Source: Alentia gelatinosa
Taxonomy: Eukaryota > Annelida > Polychaeta > Phyllodocida > Polynoidae
Assembly (NCBI GenBank): GCA_950022655.1
Contig: OX465592.1
Span: 2,782,623 to 2,846,622, forward strand
Direction of reading: 5' to 3'
DNA: 64,000 nucleotides
The stretch's first letter is position 1. The number at the start of each line of letters is the position of its first letter. The notes under the pieces were generated by a model. It worked only from the letters and a program-made list of their open reading frames with translations. It was not told where the DNA came from and made no database searches. The position numbers and the translations under genes were made by a program. Below, piece after piece: positions 1 to 12,047 of the stretch.

Positions 1-170
1 CCCGCTGAGCCGGAGCCGGGGGGAGGGGGGGGGGGGAGGGGAGAGGGGGCTCAAGAGGAGGGGCAGAAGACGTGAGGGGGCCTTGAAACGAGTCGTAAGT
101 GTAGCTGGACCGATGGCACCACGGACCGATGGCACCACGGACCGATGGCACCACGGACCGATGGCACCTC
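1..170. repeat. Purine-rich low complexity and 16-bp minisatellite
   Basis: The first 60 bases are almost pure G/A with long G runs. From 107 to 170 the unit GGACCGATGGCACCAC is repeated four times, the last copy slightly diverged. An open frame across it is a by-product of the repeat. Confidence 0.8.
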
Positions 171-280
171 TTTTCAGTTTTACCTAGACTGATGGCACCA
201 CTTATTCTTTTACCTGGACTTATGGGCACCGCTTCATTTATGTTTAGTTTAGGGTTAGGGATAGGGTCGGGCAGGGGAAA

Positions 281-373
281 GCTATTCAAGTTTAGGGTCA
301 GAGCAGGTGTCCGTCGAGTTTGAATCGCGTAGTTATTCACAAGGCGAAACAACTCAGTATTATAGAAGAAACC
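281..373. repeat. Family F1 terminal fragment
   Basis: It shares with the other F1 copies the run TTTAGGGTCAGAGC, then GTTTGAATCGCGTAGT, CACAAGGCGAA, and an ATTATAGAAGAAACC end. Only one arm is present. Confidence 0.7.
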
Positions 374-1849
374 TGGCTACAGCAGCATGATGTCTCAAGC
401 CATTCCCCTACATCAGCATGATCATCGGGAGAGGACAATACTTTCTGCATTTTAATGTTCTAATTTAACATTTTTCATGAGTTCTTCTAGGTGAATAGGA
501 AGGGAATGGCAATTAAAGTCAAACCAATAGCTTAGAGTTATCAGGTACTATAAATACAACATTGTATCTTAGCCTGGTATATGCATCGATAAGCTTAACA
601 TTAGGAACTCCTACTCAACAGGCTTGTGAGTACGGTAACTCATACTCAATGGGGGATAACCAGATAAAAAAAAATCATGTATGAAATAAATACCAATAGC
701 ACCCCACAAGGTGTGAGGAAGGAATTTCTCTAAATATAAGAAAAAAATATCACCAGTATCCAGATAGATATTTCCAGGCTAAGACAAAATCGGAAACATA
801 TTCATGTTTAGCCTGAGTCCCTGTTCACCATCCCATTTGGGGTACTTTGGTCCATTCACTCTGCTATTACCTCGGTCATATTATTTCACGCTCAAAACTC
901 GTTGGCGAACGGGGACAAATACCAAACACTCACCAATTTCTTTCTTAGTACCAGGTATGACTTATTAATCTTAGGCATCTTAGTCACTGATACCAACTCT
1001 CCTCTTAAGGATTCCAGGACATCTCGTGTCCTCCCTCCTTATCTGATAAGACTCCTCGTAATCAACCACTTGTAGAGTTTTTGTTCAGGGATATCAACAC
1101 CTACTTTGTAAGTATAGGAAAGTCATGATTAGTTTACACTTGTTGAAAACCTACTTGAACATCAATCTCTCCAGAGAAGTGCTAATAGGATTAGGGGGTT
1201 TCTTTTATATCTAAACAGTAAGGCAATGAGTATAAAATGAATTTGACACATATTAAGTTTTATGGATTGGTAATCGGAAGTAGTATACTTTTAAAAGAAT
1301 CTCAAATACACACCTAGTTAGAGTGCTTTCAAAGGTTTTGTTGAATTCCAACGAAACAAATTTGTTCACTACAAATTTATTACAAAATAGGGGGTTACGC
1401 ATGAATTGTTCTTTTAAAATTTTTTAGGGGGAGGGGTAGCAAAAACTTAATTCATTCATTTGACGTCAAATTACTTATGACACTCCTTCATCCAATATCT
1501 GTTCCTCAACGGAATAAATGATTCAAATATCTGAAATAGACCTTTTCTCTTTCAAAAAATAATATTGCTACATTTCGATTCTGACCTTTGCCACTTAAAG
1601 AAGAATCTTAATATAAGTTGTCTTAGTAGATTAATGCAATAATCTTGGATATAATGCATTTTTCACCTTTCTTTTTTTGATACATTTCCTCTTTCAAGTT
1701 TGAATTGCTGTCCTAAAGCAAGCATTGATTAACAACTAGAGAATTACAAAAGAATTAGACTTTACAAACAGACATTCACACAACTCGAGAAAACAAGCAA
1801 CCTTTCCACAGGATGTAGTTCATGTAACATGCTACACATTTAATCTTTA
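374..1849. other. AT-rich intergenic stretch with diverged F1b pieces
   Basis: No coding signal was seen. 563-665 (TCTTAGCCTGGTAT, then TAACATTAGGAACTC) and about 776-960 (AACTCGTTGGCGAACG) resemble the better preserved F1b copies at 12885-13200 and 35020-35310. The remainder is AT-rich sequence without recognisable features. Confidence 0.5.
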
Positions 1850-2066
1850 GGAACTTCTTTCTGAAAGAATTGAAAAAACCCCATATTTTTCAGTTCATTC
1901 CTTATATGAAAATGGGCCTTTTTTACATATTGGGTTAGGTCAAACTAGACAAAATTCAAATTTTGTTCTTATGAGTTTGGTAAATGCAACAAATTGCCAA
2001 TTTCAATAGATAAATGTAAATATTTAAAAATCACCAGGTGGCGCCATCACTAATTGTAGGATATGC
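1850..2066. repeat. Family F7 partial copy
   Basis: GAAAGAATTGAAAAAACCCC followed by CATATTTTTCAGT matches the interior of the full F7 copy near 12345-12385. The end GTAGGATATGCCTTTA matches the F7 terminus. Confidence 0.55.
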
Positions 2067-2257
2067 CTTTAATATTTATAGAGATGGTTGACGAGAGAAC
2101 TTTTGGTCATTTTGATGTTACCCATTGTGTTCAGAATACAATAGTATATAGGGATTTATATACATTTATAAGTTTACTGGACTTGGGCCGGGTACATACT
2201 GTCTACACACTACACATGCTGAAGCCGTTTCAGTACAGAGTACAGTAGTGGGAACCT

Positions 2258-2451
2258 GGAGCCCGTTTAATAATCTAGGATCGTACATGTACGCCCCTTT
2301 CTGTACGCCATAGAGGCACAGGGACGATGTGGGACAACTTTATTCAACACTTATGGATGACGGCTAATACTGTCTTGACGAACAAAGTTGAATATTATTG
2401 AACAATTACCCTTGTACGAGGTACGATCCTAGATTATCCAACGGGCCCCTA
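2258..2451. repeat. Family F8 MITE, complete copy
   Basis: The element is bounded by inverted ends: GCCCGTTTAATAATCTAGGA on the left, and GTACGATCCTAGATTATCC followed by AACGGGCCCC on the right. It is about 190 bp with no coding capacity, which fits a non-autonomous terminal-inverted-repeat element. Confidence 0.75.
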
Positions 2452-3685
2452 GTTAGTTTGGTGACTGTAACTACCATATAAAGAATGATGTACTGAAATT
2501 AAGGGGCGGCAATTGACTTCATGTAGTTTGTGATTCTAACTACTCAACCCCGACTAAAAATATATAGGAAGTACACATGTACCTCATTGTTAGCATTGCA
2601 ATTGTAAACATGACTAGTTTGCGATTGAAACTGCCCTAAGATCTTTGGTACGAAAGCATTGGCTAGCGGTACATTGAAACCAGCAATTAAATTATATGTT
2701 TTCTCTGGACACGTTGTATTTGGTGGATGATAAAGTTATGGTTTCCTGGTTAATGTTAATAAGACTTATACTATAGCCTGTAATCTCTCCCCAAAGATGA
2801 CTAATCCGAATAAACCACACATATCAGTATCAGCAGATTAAATTTCCCTGAAAGCCATTTAACCGATGACTTATGTTTACCCCGTAGTTTCCTTTTATTG
2901 TGGGTGTTGCTAATAGATCAGATTTACAAAAAGCGGAACTCCCTCCCCAGTCGGTGTACCGCAATGTTAAATTGGCCCGTGTTCTACTTCACAGCGATGT
3001 TTTATGTGAACTTGGGCAAATACACACAAAAAACCCGCACGCCTCAGAGTGCTCAAACTCGCGTGTAAACCAATAAACAAGGAAGCAGGAACCACAGTGA
3101 CCTCCGCATTGACGTCAAAGCAATACAACTTGTTGTGGGTTCTGGTGTTTATTCCCCGTTCAGCATACAATTTATATGCAGTGTGCCCAGACTTGATTTC
3201 CTTTGTAGACTTGGCGGTATGATTCTGCCAGTAATACTTAGAAAGTATGTGATGTATACATCTGAATGTTAGATTTGTAACATATCACTACTTCTACCCA
3301 TAGATATTATCTTTGACATTGGAGACGGAAAACACAATTTGCTTGTTGAAGGTGTGAAAAGGCTATTTTAACCAAGTAAAATGTTAGCAGGCAATTTTTC
3401 ATATCTATATTTTTTATATTTTTTAATCTATTTATATGCTGGCAGGAAATTGTTCTTTAGTGTTAAAGATAAGCAGTTCATGGCTAAATTGAACGTAATT
3501 GATTAAAATGTTTTTCATGTTTTTATGTGTGGCTACTTACTTGCTCAAAACAGTAACATATATAAAGTGATTTGATGGTAATTGTAATTAGATTGAGATG
3601 TATCATGTCATAACATCATGTTACATATTGTTGATCTACCACTTTAGGATTAGAACTAAAACTAAATATATAAATGAATTGAGTA
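2452..3685. other. AT-rich intergenic stretch, no feature recognised
   Basis: Short open frames such as 2967-3170 (minus) have no recognisable motif and no splice context. No repeat family was recognised. Confidence 0.5.
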
Positions 3686-4055
3686 TTTATATAGAACTTC
3701 ATCATTGATCATATGAATAAACCATACTCCACAAGTTTGGATGCACCGCAATCGTCATCAAGGCAAAGCCAAGTGATGATTACTGGACATCCAAATGATT
3801 GGAGTATTGCCTATTCAACAATTCGAGTGTGGTTCTGGATTTATCTCACTCCTTTCATGGATATTAGAATAGCATCACAATATCAGAATAATTCAAATTA
3901 CTTCACAAAGCCAGTTAGCAACATTTAAATCTCCATGTTGATGTCTTGTCTGCTCTTTGAAATCCTGGCCGCTGATTGGCCAGTCGATTATGACATCATC
4001 TCACATTACTCTGCCACAACCATGGCGTAGTATTGGCACTTTACGTGGGTTATTA
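3686..4055. repeat. Family F1c copy (reverse orientation)
   Basis: CACAAGTTTGGATGCACCG, CAATCGTCATCAAGGCAAAG, GGATTTATCTCACTCCTTTC and CCATGGCGTAGTATTGGCAC match, reversed, the F1c copies at 10655-10943 and 53630-53905. The 71-residue open frame at 3713-3928 lies inside the repeat and is not taken as a gene. Confidence 0.65.
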
Positions 4056-4805
4056 TTGTGTATGATTTGTTAATGTCATTTCTATCGCTAAACTTGTACC
4101 ATATTACATGAGCATGATGGCTCAATCATTCATTGTAACCTTTGTTGATCAGAAAAAAGCTTGAAATGGAAGACTAATCTCAATTAGTATTGGTATCTTC
4201 AGAGTGAATTTAGGGTGATTTTATATTTTTCTTCTCACTCATTGCAGTACATATTCGATCAACACATAATTGCTAATTTCGCAATTTTTCGCATGTATAA
4301 ACAATTGAAATCCAGCACAAAGAATGCTTAATACTTGAATGATATCCCACACAATCACACATTGTCGAAGCACAAGCTACCTCGACCACCACCTGTCATG
4401 CCAGAATAAATAAAACATCTGTACAAATAAACAATTACCCTTTAACCTCCAATAAACATATACGACACATCAAGACGCAAACAAAGATCAATAGGAGATC
4501 TTTCTCGGCGATTACCGCTGACTAAAACCTTCTGCTTCAAACCACTCACCTCCCATTACCACTACCGCTGTCTGCGCAGCCGCAGATGATCACGTGGTCT
4601 AATCACGTGGTTACTTCATCTCCCTCTGGCGGCGAGCCCCGGATGTGGCTGGGTTCCCGGATGTAGGGGGCAGGTTGTGTTCGCTTTGGAGCCATTTGTT
4701 GTCCTTCCTTGTAAAAGTCATCAGGGCTTGGCGGACGGGGTTTCCCTGAAGTGTAAAACGGTATAAAGTGAGTTTTATTTCCGGAGGGTGCGGAATGGGG
4801 ACTGG
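4056..4805. other. Intergenic stretch, no feature recognised
   Basis: Unique-looking sequence of mixed composition. The open frame at 4611-4856 (minus) runs into the F4 repeat and has no recognisable domain. CACGTG occurs twice near 4590-4612, a general E-box. Confidence 0.45.
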
Positions 4806-5252
4806 GTAGACTTGCTCAAGTCTTTGATTATCAACATTCATTATATGATTAGACAAAATCAGAATAAAGTTAGTTATTATAGAGGAAACCTATGAAAGGT
4901 TAGGGTCAGAGCTCGTATCCCATCGAGTTTGAATTGCGTAGTAATTAACTAGGCGAAGCCGCATAGATTACATAGCGATTCAAACGAGTGGGATCAAGCT
5001 CTAATCCTAAACTTGAGTAGGCTTCTGAATTTATCTCACCCCTCATATTGACTTATTGTGACATAATCCTCCGTTTTTCATAAATATCCCATTGGCGTTG
5101 GATACGAGTTCCCAATGTTAAGTCTATGTAGAAAAAAATACCAGGGGTGAGGTAAAGTATGTATCCTTCTCTGACTGGCCCATGAATCAAATCCCTGTAT
5201 CACCCAGAAGTGGGGTGTAGGGGTAGGATACAGGAACTGAGGCCAGTCTAGG
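4806..5252. repeat. Family F4 copy split by a nested F1 copy
   Basis: The left end TAGACTTGCTCAAGTCTTTG starts at about 4808. The F4 arm runs to about 4868 and resumes near 5155 with GTATGTATCCTTCTCTGACT. It ends near 5252 with GAACTGAGGCCAGTCTAG. Between the two halves lies an F1 copy (about 4869-5156: AGAGGAAACCTATGAAAG to CCAGGGGTGAGGTAAA), so F1 inserted into F4. Confidence 0.75.
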
Positions 5253-5689
5253 GGTGGGTTATTTCCGTGTGTGGGTGTGAAGTACATCCGCCCATCCCTA
5301 CAGGGATCTGACGGGGCAATACGACCGGCGACAACAAAGAGGGAACCACAGAGTACCCGGCAATATAGGTTACAGACTGTAAACAGAAAGAGAAAGGAGC
5401 ATGCTGAAGAGGCTAACTTTATTTATTGTTACACTGGTCACCAGGGACCTGTTTCAGTAGTTTCGTCACATGTCTAGATGGCGTCTGTGACACCATACGG
5501 ACAGATCACAAGATTGCAGTCGATGACACACGGAGTTTCACTCACTTCTCGTAGGAGTTAAGCAATGACACTTTCACACGAGTAGGGGATACATATAATC
5601 TATAATCATTCCAAATATGAAGAAGATTGGCCACTTCGACCTTCTGATATTTGCTAGACTTTTTCCGCTGTTGCTTGCACTGTTGGGTG
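5253..5689. other. Intergenic stretch, no feature recognised
   Basis: Short overlapping open frames on both strands show no motifs. No repeat family was recognised. Confidence 0.4.
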
Positions 5690-5786
5690 TCCCCCTTAAG
5701 CGGGGTTAGAATGGCTAAGTAAATATTTCTGTTCCGAGCCAATTGTTCCCTTAAGTGAGGTGTCCCAGAAGCGGGTTTTTACTGTA
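5690..5786. repeat. Family F10 (pogo-like MITE) remnant
   Basis: TTAAGCGGGGTTAGAAT, TCTGTTCCGAG, GTGAGGTGTCCCAGAAGCGG and a terminal TACTGTA match the right part of the intact F10 element at 48719-48897. The left terminus is missing or too diverged to see. Confidence 0.6.
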
Positions 5787-5960
5787 CGCTATTACACCAC
5801 ACTTGCCAGCTTGTCCGCACCATGAGGAGAACAGGGTAGTGATTCCCGTTTATGGCGCCAGGTGGCAGTGGAACAGGGTGGGCAGTTGGGGCCGCACTTT
5901 TCTGTGCAGACGGAGGGGCTGTGGGAACAGGGTACTTTTCACTGTGGACCGGTCTAATGC

Positions 5961-6261
5961 GATGAGATGTTACCCTGCGATAACACGGTATTATCGCCCA
6001 CTAGTATCTGGTGTGCATGCACGAGCATGCGCAATGCTGGAGTCCACGATTGGAGAGTGAACAATTTGCCGAAATTAAGCATATCACGACATGTATAATT
6101 CTCATGTCTAAATACTATTCTTTTCATTTATTTACATTAAAATCACATCAAAATAGTAGTCCGTCCAATAGTCCATGATATCGGAATGGAAGAAAGTGTC
6201 CAGAAGCATGCACGTATTGAGTGGGCGATAATAGCGTGCTATCGCAGGGTAACATCTCATC
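5961..6261. repeat. Family F6 MITE, complete copy
   Basis: Terminal inverted repeats GATGAGATGTTACCCTGCGA and TCGCAGGGTAACATCTCATC bound about 300 bp. The flanks carry a related motif (ACAGGGTACTTTTCACTG near 5928 and ACAGGTTACTTTTCAGTA near 6284), so the flank itself may be duplicated. A second copy lies at 11185-11486. Confidence 0.8.
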
Positions 6262-6399
6262 CAGCACACCGGGACCCAGGGGAAACAGGTTACTTTTCAG
6301 TATGGACGGAGGCCTGTGGGTACAGGGTACTTTGTAACCAATAGCGACCGGAGCGACCAGATGACAACAAACTGAACACCCCATGGTATGTGCTTTTTT

Positions 6400-6730
6400 G
6401 GTTGTTTGGTTGGTTTGATTTAACGTCCAGTTAACCATTGCAGGTTCTCACCAGACTTTCTCAAGGTTCTTTTACACCACAAGGGTGGTGATCGAATCTA
6501 TGAAATGAATTTAGGTGAAACCTCACCCCTACACATTTACCGAGGTGAGAGTTCTTTTACTTCCCACACCACATAGACATGGTATGAGAAGGATTGGCCT
6601 TTGATATAGCAGTAAATCTACCACTGCTGGGGGTGAAAGAGAAAAGTGGCTGCAGTGGGACCCAAATCAACAAAGTATGACAACCTTGACATTACAAGTC
6701 CAGTGCTCTAAACCACTGAGCTAACTCCCC
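6400..6730 (-). mobile_element. Family F11 tRNA-derived SINE (reverse)
   Basis: Read on the minus strand, the head is GGGGAGTTAGCTCAGTGG with an A-box-like TAGCTCAGTGG (complement of 6713-6723). A single body unit follows (ACTGCTATATCAAAGGCCAA), then CCTTGAGAAAGTCTGG and a tail of CAAA-type repeats (complement of about 6400-6420). The same order appears at 48391-49255. The head suggests pol III transcription. The B box here is degenerate, and there is no reverse transcriptase. Confidence 0.75.
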
Positions 6731-6869
6731 ACCCCAGTCGCTTTTGTTATGCTTGCGTGCAAGCATATCCGGTCTGCACCACGAGGAGGCGCGGCGACCA
6801 AGAGGGCGAACAGATTGTTAATTGCTGTCCACCCCAGCAGACCCCTGTGACTGCGTGAAACAGATCTCT

Positions 6870-7015
6870 CGTTTGGATGCACCATAATCGTCACTCGGCT
6901 TTGCCTCGATCACGATTGTAGCCCATCTTAACTCGTGGGGTACTATGTATTTTATACGGTTCTCGATGCGGTTCTATAAATACCCAATGTATCGATCCAG
7001 TTCTATGTGAGTATT
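6870..7015. repeat. Family F1c fragment
   Basis: CATAATCGTCACTCGGCTTT and ATTTTATACGGTTCTCGATG match the F1c copy at 53630-53905. Confidence 0.6.
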
Positions 7016-7387
7016 CTATGTTGTCTTCATCAGAGGGCTTTTGAGTTTTATCCAGATGATTTTTAAGTCTTTTTTAAGTTTGAATCAATTGATGGCCTCG
7101 CAGTTGCTTTGTGTCGCTACCTTAAACCATAATATAGCAATATTGTGGAAGAAACAGAACTTGAGTTAGATTGATTTGTTTCATTTGACTTTCTATATAC
7201 ACAGTGAAGCACCATCGTCCTCAGGTTATCTACGATAGATCTTAAAAGTGCCATCACATCTGACATCACTTCTACTAAGGTACTGAGAATGCTCCTGATT
7301 GAAATGTTGGTCTAAAAAAAAAACTTCAAGTGAAGACTTTCGTCTGCTTCAATATACTTCCTTGAATGAAAGTACGTCCAACGATTT
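7016..7387. other. AT-rich intergenic stretch, nothing recognised
   Basis: No coding signal or repeat family was seen. Confidence 0.4.
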
Positions 7388-8146
7388 TAAAGGCATACCC
7401 TACAATTCACGGTGGCAATATTTTGAAAAATGTCAATTATCAGTCAAAGCTGGTTAATTATTCTAATTCTAAATGAGTAAATTTAACGTTTTGTCCAGTT
7501 TATGCAATCTTAATCTGTAAAATAATTTAGATTTACTTTATATATATATATATAAGAAATTTACTGAAAAATACGGTGCTATTCAATTTTATAAAAAAAC
7601 AAGGACGATGACCTATGATTTATCCTACCCCTAATAAAAAACGCCATAGGCTTAACATGGGATTTGTTTATGTCACTGGGTGTGACATAAAGTGTTGTTT
7701 ATGCCACTACTTTCTGATACTGAAAAAATATAGGACCAGTGTAGGATAAAATCTAGACGCCACTCGTTTGAGTTTGAGCTTATTTATGCCACTCATTTTG
7801 TTGGCTCCATTATGTCACTCGTTTTCGACTCGTGAAATTATGGAGCCAACAAAATGCATGGCATAAATAAACTCAGACTCAAACTCGTGACGTCTCTTGA
7901 TATCATAAAACTTAGATAAGTAATACTATACATTTACTTCATTCAGTGAAAAACAACTTTAGGGAATTTCTATATATTCTATTATAAAATTATCATGATA
8001 TTGATCTTTAAAACAAAAACTAGCAGGGTGACCCATGATTCTTAAGTTAGACATGTGTTCCACAATACTTTAAGCTCATCATATTCAATTATCAGGAAAA
8101 TAACATGGGTTTTAATTTTCAGACCAAATTGTCCGATATACCTTTA
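7388..8146. repeat. Family F7 copy with nested F3 element
   Basis: The outer ends are TAAAGGCATACCCTACAATT (left) and CAAATTGTCCGATATACC (right), as in F7 at 12048-12542. Inside, about 7612-7880, lies an F3 element: TTATCCTACCCCTAATAAAA, GTGACATAAAGTG, TAGGATAAAATC and a palindrome containing TTGGCTCCATTATG and ATTATGGAGCCAACAAAATG. Confidence 0.7.
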
Positions 8147-8767
8147 AGCAGTGTAATGTATCATATGTTAGTTTGCATGGCAACACTTGAAGTAAAGACT
8201 TGTTTGTTCTGAGAACCTTATTTAGGGAATGTGAATTCTCATGATCTCACTGACCTGAGTGGAAGAACGAGCTGTGTGCTGCAGTGTCAGGGAAGTGCAT
8301 AGAGCTGCGTACTGCAACGCTTAACCATCACATTCAGTGCGGAATGTTCACTCGGGAATGACCATTATATGTGATGAAAGGGGGGGGGGGGGGGGTGAGG
8401 AAAATGTGGAGAGAATGATAGCACATTTAGCAAATTTTTGGTGGGTCTTTTTTTGTAGTATTTTCCTCTTTTTTTCATTTCACAAAAAAAACTACAATCA
8501 AGACGTGTTCAGTCTTTACATAGAGTTGTACATTGTAAACGGGCCCCAGGGAGCAGTCATGTACATCAAACAGAAAAGTGTCTACATGTACGATCCTAGA
8601 TTGTTAAATAGGCCCCAGAATACCATCATGAGACATCACGAAAATTCATATAATTGTTTATGGCATGGGTTGTCTTCGCGGAATGATTTCATGAAGCGGA
8701 GCTGAGTGATATCTGTAGTGGAGGGCAACGAAAGGCATGAAAACAATCATATGAAATTGAGTGTTGT
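8147..8767. other. Intergenic stretch with F8 fragment
   Basis: It contains a G run at 8380-8394 and an F8 fragment at about 8538-8625 (AACGGGCCCCAGG; GTACGATCCTAGATTG). The 122-residue frame at 8337-8705 spans the G run and the fragment and is not regarded as a gene. Confidence 0.5.
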
Positions 8768-9465
8768 TTAGATTCTACCCTACCCTGTCACATGTTTTTA
8801 ACTTCATATGTCACCAGTGGTATATAAATATGTTATGACAAAACCATGGCATACAGTCACACCATGTTAAGTCTATGGAGATTTATATGAGGGGTAGGAT
8901 AATGACTGTGGCATACAGTCACACCATGTTAAGTCTATGGAGATTTATATGAGGGGTAGGATAATGACCGTGGCATACAGTCACACCATGTTAAGTCTAT
9001 GGAGATTTCTATGAGGGGTAGGATAATGACCGTGACATACAGTCACACCATGTTAGGTCTATGGAGATTTCTATGAGGGGTAGGATAATAACCGTGGCAT
9101 ACAGTCATACCATGTTAAGTCTAAGGAGAGTTATGTGAATGGTAGGATAATGACCGTGGCATACAGTCATACCATGTTAAGTCTATGGCGATGTATATGA
9201 GGGGTAGGATAATAACCATGGCATACAGTCACACCATGTTTAGTCTATGGAGATTTCTATGAGGGGTAGGATAATAACCGTGGCATACAGTCACACCATG
9301 TTAAGTCTATGGAGAGTTATGTGAAGGGTAGGATAATAACCGTGGCATACAGTCACACCATATTGAGTCTATAGAGAGTTATGTGAAGGGTAGGATAATA
9401 ACCGTGGCATACAGTCACGCCATATTGAGTCTATAGAGAGTTATGTGAAGGATAGGATAAAGTCA
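8768..9465. repeat. Family F3 element expanded to ten 62-bp units
   Basis: A left end of the F3 type (TACCCTACCCTGTCACATG) is followed by about ten tandem units of 62 bp. Each contains GGCATACAGTCACACCATG, TTAAGTCTATGGAGATTT and GGGGTAGGATAATGACCG. The last three units share a GAGAGTTATGTGAAGGG variant. The same unit occurs once or twice in other F3 copies (38893, 44287), so this is an in-place amplification. Confidence 0.85.
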
Positions 9466-10199
9466 TCTCCAGGGACGATCCTCTATTATCAAACGGGCCC
9501 CTGTTCCCCCTGTTCCCATATAAAGTGCCCCTGCCTGGCTGGCGGCATGGTCCTTAGCCTGCTACCACTGCCTACTTGACATGACGGTCTATTTCAACAC
9601 TTGATCTCTGCACCCGCCGCCCCCACCCCAAGTCTCGCACGGCGCGAGGTTAACCGAGATCACGCGTGATTAATGGTCACGTGTTTCCTGTGGGCACCGT
9701 ACAGAGAGCGCCGCCCTGGTGGACACGAAAATAAACGTCGCGCCTTCGTCTCATGATCACTTCTGATTACCGAAAACGATCGGCAACTGTCGGCAAACAT
9801 CGGGATACGCATGCGCTCTCTCCTCCCAGCCATGACTGATGCCGCCTCTCACCGCCAGGGGGATGTAAGTGCATCGGCGCCAAAACGAGGCCGGCTGAGA
9901 ACGTCAGAACAGTAGCAGACGACATTTGCGAAAAAAAACGCGGGAAAATAAAAAATATAAAAAAGCGGGGGAAAAAAGGAGAGTTCAGATGTATTCTTTA
10001 TGGGAGTATGTATACAGTGGCAGAATCCATAACAATATCGGTAAAAATATAAGATGGAATCAAGATGACATTTTTACCCTTAAACGCTGATGGAAATAAG
10101 ATTTATTGAAAGGAAAGGGGTGGAAGGACAGAGTGGAGTGTGTATGAGCGTTTAGAGTTGGAGGTGGTGTGTGGGAGGCAAGGGGGGGGGGGGGGAAGA
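9466..10199. other. Intergenic, F8 end then GC-rich unique DNA
   Basis: 9470-9500 is an F8 end (GGGACGATCCTCTATTATC, AACGGGCCCC). 9500-9900 is GC-rich, not repetitive and without a clear open frame. It includes ACCGCCAGGGGGATG near 9851, close to the CTCF consensus. A G run lies at 10181-10195. Confidence 0.45.
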
Positions 10200-10941
10200 C
10201 GCTCTCCCAGCAGATCTTTCCGGTGCTAGCGCTTACTAATCTCTGCCTCAACCCAACGCTGGTTCCCTGGGTATCCACTAAGGACAGAGGGAACTAGCTA
10301 ACTTTTCGGATTTAAAACAGGGCGACTTTCAGAAGTTATGAAACCCAAACAACACATATATTATGAGTTGGGAAATACTAGAATTGGTAAATGAGCTTCA
10401 TAGACAATTTAGCTGTTTCTGTTTTCAGTTCTAAACCACTTTATTATGTAAATCCAAAGTTGATTCGACTGCCCCTTCGAATGAGCACATGTGTTATGCT
10501 GACAAACAAAACCCTGCAACACATGAGGTGCTTTCCACTGAAGAAAGTAATCCCTATGACTGTGTCTGGTTTGACATAACAAATAACAGAAAGGAGTGTA
10601 TGAAATTTACCATATAAATATGTGCATCTCTATTTACAAGTAAAATCCCAGTAAAGAAAACTCAACAATCACCCTGTAAAGTGACAATACTACGCCACGG
10701 TCGTGGCGGAGTGAATATGAGATGACATCATATGCTATTAACCAACTGGATTTTCCAAGTGATTTGAATTATTCTGATATTGTGATGCTATATAATTTCA
10801 GTGAAAGGGGTGAGATACATCCCAAAACACACTCGAATCGTAAAAACAAACAATAGTCCACTCGTTTGGATGGGCCATAATCGTCACTCGGCTTTGTCTC
10901 TATGACGATTGTGGCACATCCAAACTCATGGAGTATTGTCT

Positions 10942-11035
<94 letters not shown>

Positions 11036-11531
11036 TATTTACCATATAAAGATGTGCATCTCTATTTACAAGTAAAACTCAAAATACCAAAGTGCTAAAA
11101 ATTTAGGATATATGAAAAACTTCCCCGAATATAAAATGGTGATTTTGCCCCAAACAGGCAGGTCGATGCAGAGATACAAGCGGTGTGATGCGAAAATATG
11201 TGACCTTGCGAAAAGTTGTAATTATCGCCCACCTAATACGCGCATGCGTCTGGACACGTTCTTCCGTTCAGATATCACAGACTATTGGCAGTACTATCAT
11301 TTTAATGTGACTTTAATGTAAATGACTGAAAAAAATAGTATTTCACCATGAGAATTACATGTCGTGATATGTCGTAATATGCTTGATTTCGGCAAATTTC
11401 TCACTCTCCAATCGTGGACTTCATCACTGCGCATGCTCGTGGGCGATAATTACAACTTTTCGCAGGGTAACAAATTTTCGCATCACAGCGGCCCGCAGGA
11501 ATTACAGCACATGATCTCTGCTAGGAGAGTG
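10200..11531. repeat. Family F5 composite with nested F1c, (GT)n and F6
   Basis: F5 ends are CTCTCCCAGCAGATCTTT on the left and GATCTCTGCTAGGAGAGTG on the right. The body at 10200-10650 matches 61127-61560 and, reversed, 31790-32243. An F1c copy plus a GT tract separates two copies of a 41-bp F5 segment (about 10608-10649 and 11035-11076). An F6 copy (11185-11486) sits near the right end. Confidence 0.8.
10944..11031. repeat. (GT)n microsatellite
   Basis: About 44 uninterrupted GT dinucleotides at the 3' end of the nested F1c copy. Confidence 0.98.
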
Positions 11532-11555
11532 TTAGAGAGGGTCGATGGCGGGGGT

Positions 11556-11747
11556 GGGAGAGTGAGGGCTGTGTATGTGGGGGGAGAGTGGGGGCTGTGT
11601 ATGTGGGGGGAGAGTGGGGGCTGTGTATGTGGGGGGAGAGTGAGGGCTGTGTATGTGGGGGGAGAGTGGGGGCTGTGTATGTGGGGGGAGAGTGGGGGCT
11701 GTGTATGTGGGGGGAGAGTGGGGGCTGTGTATGTGGGGGGAGAGTGC
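11556..11747. repeat. 26-bp minisatellite, about 7 copies
   Basis: The unit is GGGAGAGTGGGGGCTGTGTA followed by TGTGGG. Because 26 is not a multiple of three and the unit lacks stops, several frames on both strands stay open. These overlapping frames are not genes. Confidence 0.95.
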
Positions 11748-12047
11748 GGGTTGAGCGGGTGCCGGCCGCGCGCTGACAAATGGCCGCCGTGAGGAGCCCC
11801 GATTTATGGGAGAGGATTGTCGTCTGCACGGCGCACGGAAAGGGCGGGAAAACGTCCCGCCGACATGACGGCACAATGGCCGACATCAGGGACACCTGTC
11901 AGGCCCTGAATCGACATTACATTAACTCGCGCCGCCCACAATAAAACCGGCCTGACGCCAACAACGTCACCACTTATCTGCCGTACCCCAGACACAAACG
12001 TGAACCTCGACCACTAGGAGTTAAGTCCCCTGTCTCGGAATAATTCT

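Noticed and set aside
246..270. Telomere-like TTAGGG
   Set aside because: Only about two imperfect copies, next to an F1 fragment that itself carries TTTAGGGTC.
10391..10579. Conserved small protein shared with 61319-61609
   Set aside because: The similarity comes from both lying in F5 MITE copies; length and frame are not maintained.
11483..11895. Pro/His-rich minus-strand frames of about 100-124 codons and Gly-rich + frames
   Set aside because: All frames of a 26-bp stop-free repeat.
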